A DNA stretch of 58,094 nucleotides, taken from assembly GCA_012520845.1 (NCBI GenBank), contig JAAYNL010000011.1, positions 1 through 58,094 of the forward strand. The letters run 5' to 3'. This document shows positions 53,818-58,094 of the stretch, in pieces. How positions within the stretch are numbered: position 1 is the stretch's first letter; each line of letters opens with the position of its first letter. The position numbers and the translations under genes are program-made. Under the pieces are notes generated by a model, which did not search any database, was not told the DNA's origin, and was given only the letters and a program-made list of their open reading frames with translations. This DNA comes from Thermoplasmatales archaeon. GTDB lineage: Archaea; Thermoplasmatota; Thermoplasmata; Methanomassiliicoccales; Methanomethylophilaceae.

Positions 53818-54597
53818 TCAGACGCCCCCCGCTATAGAGTCTATGAGGCCCTTTACGGTGACGCCCCTGGACTTGGCTATGGCCCTGAGCCTGTGCATCG
53901 CCCCGCACCCGTACTGGGCGGCCTTTTTCTTCTTCGCCGCTATCTCCGGGTACCCGATGTGCTCCGCCACGTCCCTGAGGCACCCCTTCCTGACCTCCGA
54001 GGGCATCAGGTCGCCGACGTCGAGCCTGGATACGAAATCCACCACGTTGCGGTCCAAATACGGGTAGGCGACGGTCTTGCCGAAGTTGGACGCCACGGCC
54101 CTCTCGTGGGCCAGCGTCTGGTTCAGCAGGACGGCCATGTCGGCGCCCATGGCCTCCCCGAGGGCGACCTCGTCCAGCCCCACGTACTTGGAGAAGCCCG
54201 CGAAGAGCTCGTCGGCCCCCTGGCCGCCGATGATGGTGTCCTCCCTGCAATGCTTGGCAACGTAGTACAGGGGGATCTCGAAGGACAGGGTCACCGGGCT
54301 GGTGGTCCCCGTTATGCGGACCATGTCGGCGACGCAGTCCAGCAGGTCGCCGTCGGTTATCAGCAGGTGTCTCCAGGGCATGTCGAGCAATCTCGACGCG
54401 CTCTCGGACTCCCGCACGTCGTAGGCGTCGGCGACGCCCGCGGTGTACAGCGTAGCGGAGGATGCGTGTCTTTTCACGAACGCCGCCACGATGCCGCTGT
54501 CCAAACCGCCGGAGAAGGCCACGGCGGCGTCCTTCCCGCCCACCGAGGCCTTGACGGCTCCGCCTATGGCCGACGACAGCGTCTCGCACCCTTCCAT
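53818..54597 (-). CDS. Asparagine-synthetase-like ATP pyrophosphatase (no glutaminase domain)
   Basis: 259 residues from the ATG at 54597, chosen because AATTAAAT at about 54622-54629 is then about 28 nt upstream; an ATG at 54621 is the alternative. The PP-loop AFSGGLDSG is at 27-35, at the same position as in the paralogue at 7279. GGQGADELFAGFSKYVG and YPYLDRNVVDF are asparagine synthetase C-domain motifs. It lacks both the N-terminal glutaminase domain and the RelB-like tail of its paralogue. Substrate unknown; ammonia rather than glutamine would be the nitrogen donor. Confidence 0.85.
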   Translation of the reverse strand: MEGCETLSSAIGGAVKASVGGKDAAVAFSGGLDSGIVAAFVKRHASSATLYTAGVADAYDVRESESASRLLDMPWRHLLITDGDLLDCVADMVRITGTTSPVTLSFEIPLYYVAKHCREDTIIGGQGADELFAGFSKYVGLDEVALGEAMGADMAVLLNQTLAHERAVASNFGKTVAYPYLDRNVVDFVSRLDVGDLMPSEVRKGCLRDVAEHIGYPEIAAKKKKAAQYGCGAMHRLRAIAKSRGVTVKGLIDSIAGGV

Positions 54598-54731
54598 ACG
54601 GTACTCTAATACATCGACCATTTAATTGGTTGCGCCGCCCGGGCGGGTTTTCCCGCCGGGGGCGCCGTCCGCGGGGAAGGGTATTACTGGGAAAGGCAAG
54701 GGTTTTAACGGGCGACGGGAATTCGTGTTAC

Positions 54732-55172
54732 ATGGAATACGTCACGAGGATAGGGGTTTCCCTGGAACCCGGTTTGCTGGACGCCTTCGACAGGCAGCTG
54801 TCCCAGAAGGGTTACGCCAGCAGGTCCGAGGCCCTGAGGGACCTGATCCGCGAATCCCTGGCGGAGAAGGAATGGAAGAACGACGAGATGCCGATGGTCG
54901 GCGCCATCGTGATGGTGTGCGACGCCATGGCCGAGGGCGACCCCGAGAGGGTGAGGGCGCTCGAGAGGAAGTGGAACGCTAACATCTCGACCACTTCCAG
55001 GATGAGGCTGGACGACGACAGCGACATGGTCGTCGCCATGGTGTCCGGCAAGCTCGGCGACCTGAAGGGCTTCACCGAGGAACTGGTCGCGGTGAAGACC
55101 GTCCGCAGGGGCAGGCTCGCCATGGTCTCGCCGTCCACTAAGAACATGCATTTCGTCGGTGCGAAGACGTGA
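54732..55172 (+). CDS. NikR-like ribbon-helix-helix regulator lacking nickel ligands
   Basis: 146 residues. The N-terminal RHH domain (TRIGVSLEPGLLDAFD, GYASRSEALRDLIRESL) and the C-terminal ACT-like domain match NikR over their whole length. At the four nickel positions of E. coli NikR (His76, His87, His89, Cys95) this protein has Arg79, Arg90, Arg92 and Asp98, from ungapped placement of the segment. It should therefore sense something other than nickel. Start ATG at 54732, TTTTAAC 26 nt upstream. It overlaps the next gene by four bases (GTGA). Confidence 0.85.
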   Translation: MEYVTRIGVSLEPGLLDAFDRQLSQKGYASRSEALRDLIRESLAEKEWKNDEMPMVGAIVMVCDAMAEGDPERVRALERKWNANISTTSRMRLDDDSDMVVAMVSGKLGDLKGFTEELVAVKTVRRGRLAMVSPSTKNMHFVGAKT

Positions 55173-55720
55173 TACCGCAATCCGTGCTGAAATACGTCGA
55201 GAAGGAGGGCTGCGGCGCCTTCGTCGGCCTGGAGGCCCCCCGGCCGACGGCCGGGTCCATCGCGAAATGCAGGGGCTACTGCGAGGAAAATCTCTGCGGC
55301 CACCATTCAACGAACTGGGGCTGCCCCCCGTACGTCGGCACGCCGGAGGAGTGCGTCGACCTGTGCAACTCCTACGATTCCTGCACGCTGGTCACCATCC
55401 CGTTCGACTGCGACCCCGAGGACGAGGAGGCGGTGGAGTCGACGATGGCCAGGGCCCAGGGCATCGGCCGTGAGATAAAAAGGCTATTGCTGGACGAGGG
55501 TATCGACGCCCTCGTCCTCGCCGACGGGCCGTGTCAGCACTGCGGGCGCTGCGCCGCCCTGGACGGGGAACCGTGCAGGCACCCCGAACGCAGGGTGCCG
55601 TCCGTCAGCGCCTTCGGCATCCTCGTGAACGATTACCTGGAAAGGGTCGGGATCGCCGTCAATCCCGAGAGGATGTGCCTTTACTGCTTCGCCCTTACGA
55701 GAGATCGTACGCCACTATGA
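55169..55720 (+). CDS. DUF2284 cysteine-rich metal-binding protein
   Basis: 183 residues with at least 14 cysteines, among them GCGAF, CRGYCEENLCG, NWGCPPYVG, DGPCQHCGRCAALDGEPC and MCLYCFAL. The pattern is that of DUF2284, a predicted Fe-S or metal protein family common in anaerobes. GTG start inside the stop of the NikR-like gene, so the pair forms a two-gene unit. Its 3' end overlaps the convergent neighbour by 26 nt. Confidence 0.88.
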   Translation: MIPQSVLKYVEKEGCGAFVGLEAPRPTAGSIAKCRGYCEENLCGHHSTNWGCPPYVGTPEECVDLCNSYDSCTLVTIPFDCDPEDEEAVESTMARAQGIGREIKRLLLDEGIDALVLADGPCQHCGRCAALDGEPCRHPERRVPSVSAFGILVNDYLERVGIAVNPERMCLYCFALTRDRTPL

Positions 55721-56231
55721 CCGTGGCTATCTCCCGGGAATCGGGCACGCCGTAGCGGCCCTTCAGGATGGCGTCCGAGGGCCCGGCGGGTATCGTGACG
55801 ATCGGATTTATGGCGCCGGCGTCGTTGAAATCGCGGAAGGGCGAGGCGGCGAGGACGAACCTCTCCTCGCCGGTGCCGACCACGTGGGGGAACACGACGA
55901 AGTCCTCGGAAATCCAGATGACGTCGTCCCTGAGCCTGTAATCTTCCATCTCCCCGGGGCATAGGGTCCTGCCCATTATCGTGCCGTCGTCGCACTTGAG
56001 GAACAGCCTGGTCTCCGGGACGGGGAAGGTGGTGTCGCAGAAAAGGCAGACGCGCACGTCCCTCTCCAATGCCTCCGAATAGCCCTCGTTGACGTACTCT
56101 ATGCCGACCTGGGTCCTTACGGATTCCTCAGAAAGCCTGACCGCCTCGGTGACCTCGGGGGTCATCTCGGCCAGGTGCCTGACGCCCGTGTAGGACCTCA
56201 GCCAGTCGAGATGTCTTTCCCTGGGGCCCAT
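55695..56231 (-). CDS. Hypothetical protein, 178 residues
   Basis: Soluble protein without a recognised family. It has a helical N-terminal third and a beta-rich remainder with RVCLFCDTTFPVPETRLFLK and later TIPAGPSDAILKGRYGV. The stop is TAA within the end of the DUF2284 gene. Codon use resembles the core genes, which supports a real gene. Confidence 0.65.
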   Translation of the reverse strand: MGPRERHLDWLRSYTGVRHLAEMTPEVTEAVRLSEESVRTQVGIEYVNEGYSEALERDVRVCLFCDTTFPVPETRLFLKCDDGTIMGRTLCPGEMEDYRLRDDVIWISEDFVVFPHVVGTGEERFVLAASPFRDFNDAGAINPIVTIPAGPSDAILKGRYGVPDSREIATVIVAYDLS

Positions 56232-56317
56232 GCGCCTCCATCCAGGTTTACATTCAAAAAACTTACCTGCGGCTGCGCGGAAGGTCCGTATCCGCCGACA
56301 GCGGGAAAATAAAGGAT

Positions 56318-56339
56318 GGCGGGGGCCGAAGCCCCCGCC
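56318..56339 (-). terminator. Perfect UUCG hairpin after the surface-protein gene
   Basis: Read on the minus strand, GGCGGGGGC and GCCCCCGCC form a perfect 9-bp stem closed by TTCG, the very stable cUUCGg tetraloop. It starts 5 nt after the stop of the surface-protein gene and is followed by ATCCTTTATTTTCC. A terminator or RNA-stabilising end is likely. Confidence 0.65.
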
Positions 56340-56343
56340 GGTC

Positions 56344-58094
56344 TCAGCGTTTCCTCAGGATGCCCGGGTAGACGAACAGCGCCACGACGGCTATAGCCGC
56401 CAAGACGGCGATCGCCGCGCCCGCGTAGAGGCCGGTGTTGCCGGAGCCGCCGCCGGAGGACCCGCCCGGCGTGTCGCCGCCGGGGGTGTCGTCGCCGGGG
56501 GTGTCGCCGCCCGGTGTGTCCCCGCCCGGTGTGTCCCCGCCAGAGTCCTTGGGCTCGGACAGGGCGTACACGGAGCAGTGGCCCAGTGCGACGGTCACCT
56601 TGCCGTCGGCGACCACGGCCGTGACGCCCTCCTGCTTGACGAATTCCTTGGCGTCGGCGTCCCATAGGTACACGTCGTATTCCTTGCCGTTCTCCATCCA
56701 CTCGGCCTTGGCCGTGGTGAACGCGCTGTTGGCGAAAGGCATCTTCCCGGAGGCCGAGAACTCCATGTACATGGCGTTCTTGAACCCGCCGGAGGCGTCC
56801 ACCATGTCCTGCGTCGCCGCCGTCAGGGAGACGGCGGGCCTGAACGTGCCCGCGTCCGCGACTTTGTCGCCGGAGAAACTCCAGGACCCTCCGCCGTCCG
56901 GAAGGTTTATGGTCACGCTGTCGCCGGCAAAGCCCTCAAGGGCGGTCGTCATGTCGATGTCGGCGTCGCCGAGGAGGTTGAGCACGGGGTTGTCGCCGCA
57001 TCCCAACGCGGACGCGACGTCTTCCGACGTCAGCACATCGTACGTGCCGGCGGCCGCGTCGATGGTCCATGCGGCGACGACGGCCAGGTTCTCGGCGGGC
57101 ATGGTCTCCGGCAGGGCCGGGTCCCAGCGCACGAAGACGTATCCCGCCCTGACGGGATCATCCGGGGCGACGACGGCCGAGCCGTAACCGACGGTAATCG
57201 AATCCACCGCGGAACCACCGGCGGAATCGAAGGTTATGGTGTACTCGATGACGGTCCACAAAGCCCTGTGGGTGGCGTTCTCTGCGGGCATGGTCTCCGG
57301 CAGGGCCGGATCCCACCCGTCGAAGGTGTGGCCGACCTTCGTCGGCGCCTCGGGGGCCGTCACCGCGGTGCCCGGGGCCCCGACGATCGGGGCCACGTAG
57401 GAACCGCCGGCAGGATTGAAGGTTATGGAGCAGTTCCCGGCCTCGGCCTCCCACTGGGCCACGCAGGCCAGGCCGTCCACGGGCATCGTGGCGGGCAGTG
57501 CTGGCTGCCAGCCGGCGAAGATGTAACCCTCCTTTGTCGGGTCCGCGGGCGGCGTCACCGCGATGCCGTAGTCCTGTGTGATTGCCGGGACGGCGGAGCC
57601 GCCGGCGGAATTGAAGGTTATGGAGTACTCGTTCACCTTCCATTTGGCCTTGTGGGTGGCGTTTTTCGCAGGCATGGTCACCGGCAGGGCCGGATCCCAC
57701 CCGTCGAAGGTGTGGCCGACCTTCGTCGGCGCCTCGGGGGCCGTCACCGCCGTGCCGTAGTCCTGTGTGATAGGCGCCACGGCGGAGCCGCCCTCCCCGG
57801 TCTCGAAGGTTATGGTGTACTGCCTGGGGGTCCACTGGGCCACGCAGGTCCCGCCGTCCAGGGGCATGGTCCCCGGCACCTCCGGGGACCAGCCGGCGAA
57901 GGTGTACCCGGCCCTGGTCGGGTCCCCCGGGGCGGAGACCGCCGTGCCGTAGTCCTGGGTGATCGCAGGGACGGCGGAGCCGCCCTCCCCGGTCTCGAAG
58001 GTTATGGTGTACTCGTTGACGGTCCACTGGGCGACGAAGGTGACGTCGGCGACCAGGGTGTGGGGCCAATCGACGGCGGACCCGCCGTGCTTCC
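56344..58094 (-). CDS. Cell-surface protein with Listeria/Bacteroides repeats, C-terminally anchored (5' end beyond window)
   Basis: At least 582 codons; the frame stays open to the window edge, so the N-terminus and signal peptide are missing. Five full repeats of about 63-68 residues are visible, each with the pattern ITF-GGSAV-ITQDYGTAV-PTKVGHTFDGWDPALP-TMP-A-W, as in InlB/Flg_new domains. A different domain of about 170 residues follows (YDVLTSEDVASALG to HCSVYALSEPK). Then come a Gly/Asp/Thr/Pro linker with GGDTP repeats, a transmembrane helix (AGAAIAVLAAIAVVALFVYP) and a short basic tail (ILRKR). Likely an adhesin or surface-layer component in the gut. Confidence 0.9.
   Translation of the reverse strand, partial: KHGGSAVDWPHTLVADVTFVAQWTVNEYTITFETGEGGSAVPAITQDYGTAVSAPGDPTRAGYTFAGWSPEVPGTMPLDGGTCVAQWTPRQYTITFETGEGGSAVAPITQDYGTAVTAPEAPTKVGHTFDGWDPALPVTMPAKNATHKAKWKVNEYSITFNSAGGSAVPAITQDYGIAVTPPADPTKEGYIFAGWQPALPATMPVDGLACVAQWEAEAGNCSITFNPAGGSYVAPIVGAPGTAVTAPEAPTKVGHTFDGWDPALPETMPAENATHRALWTVIEYTITFDSAGGSAVDSITVGYGSAVVAPDDPVRAGYVFVRWDPALPETMPAENLAVVAAWTIDAAAGTYDVLTSEDVASALGCGDNPVLNLLGDADIDMTTALEGFAGDSVTINLPDGGGSWSFSGDKVADAGTFRPAVSLTAATQDMVDASGGFKNAMYMEFSASGKMPFANSAFTTAKAEWMENGKEYDVYLWDADAKEFVKQEGVTAVVADGKVTVALGHCSVYALSEPKDSGGDTPGGDTPGGDTPGDDTPGGDTPGGSSGGGSGNTGLYAGAAIAVLAAIAVVALFVYPGILRKR
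57060..58094 (-). repeat. Tandem repeats encoding Flg_new/InlB-type units
   Basis: Repeats of about 190-200 bp run in tandem. Two non-adjacent units are nearly identical in DNA over about 80 bases (about 57288-57366 and 57671-57749, with one clear difference early on), while the units between them differ. That suggests recent duplication or gene conversion between alternate repeats. Confidence 0.7.

Overview
The window is archaeal and most likely comes from a gut-type member of the Methanomassiliicoccales (Thermoplasmata), close to the Methanomethylophilaceae. The evidence is archaeal-only enzymes (sn-glycerol-1-phosphate dehydrogenase, archaeosine tRNA-guanine transglycosylase, archaeal ThrRS, Pth2, KEOPS Pcc1, archaeal NMN adenylyltransferase), TATA-like boxes 24-30 nt upstream of many starts, hydrogenase maturation genes, and secreted proteins with Listeria/Bacteroides-type repeats. 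None of the roughly 60 genes I delimited ends in TAG, which fits a lineage that keeps amber for pyrrolysine. The DNA is GC-rich; a few AT-rich islands carry accessory genes. The taxonomic assignment is inference.

Layout. 0.4-7.2 kb: a DUF234 ATPase, a long FKBP isomerase, a YdeI-like protein, tRNA-Thr(TGT), a cbiC/ABC-2 transporter operon and a DUF4143 ATPase. 7.3-16.1 kb: arginine biosynthesis, with argC-argJ-argB-argD leftward and argG-argH rightward from a shared intergenic region holding a perfect palindrome. Two leftward genes follow argD: an ACT-domain protein and an asparagine-synthetase-like ATP pyrophosphatase fused to a RelB/DinJ-type ribbon-helix-helix domain. 16.2-17.6 kb: small unknowns and a zeta-toxin-like kinase whose start overlaps a 53-codon gene not previously delimited. 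17.8-27.6 kb: thiD, a membrane FKBP, thrS, thiM-thiE, a secreted transglutaminase-like protein, pth2 and tgtA.

27.6-32.2 kb: a leucine operon leuA-leuC-leuD-leuB-pcc1 in which every junction is a 4-nt stop/start overlap, two of them with TTG starts. 32.3-39.1 kb: desulfoferrodoxin and iron-sulfur flavoproteins (oxygen defence), lipid-backbone synthesis (egsA), purC, and an E1-like/pncC/NMN-adenylyltransferase group. 39.3-43.1 kb: a second DUF4143 ATPase, then a zinc sensor (SmtB-type alpha-5 site) with its operator and a P1B-ATPase. 43.1-47.8 kb: a UbiE-like methyltransferase with a UbiA-like prenyltransferase, a BASS transporter, a DUF1848 protein and an AlkD-like glycosylase.

47.8-49.8 kb is an AT-richer accessory islet with a frameshifted DUF6978-like gene coupled to a DUF1828/DUF1829 gene. 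49.8-56.2 kb holds hypA-hypD, nth-folC, a second asparagine-synthetase-like gene without the DNA-binding domain, and a NikR-like regulator that has lost all four nickel ligands, coupled to a DUF2284 protein. The right edge is a truncated cell-surface protein made of tandem repeats with a C-terminal membrane anchor.

Best candidates for something undescribed: the asparagine-synthetase/RelB fusion with its ACT partner, the nickel-blind NikR/DUF2284 pair, the small gene overlapping the zeta-like kinase, and the orphan ATPases that each carry their own set of repeated motifs in the promoter region.
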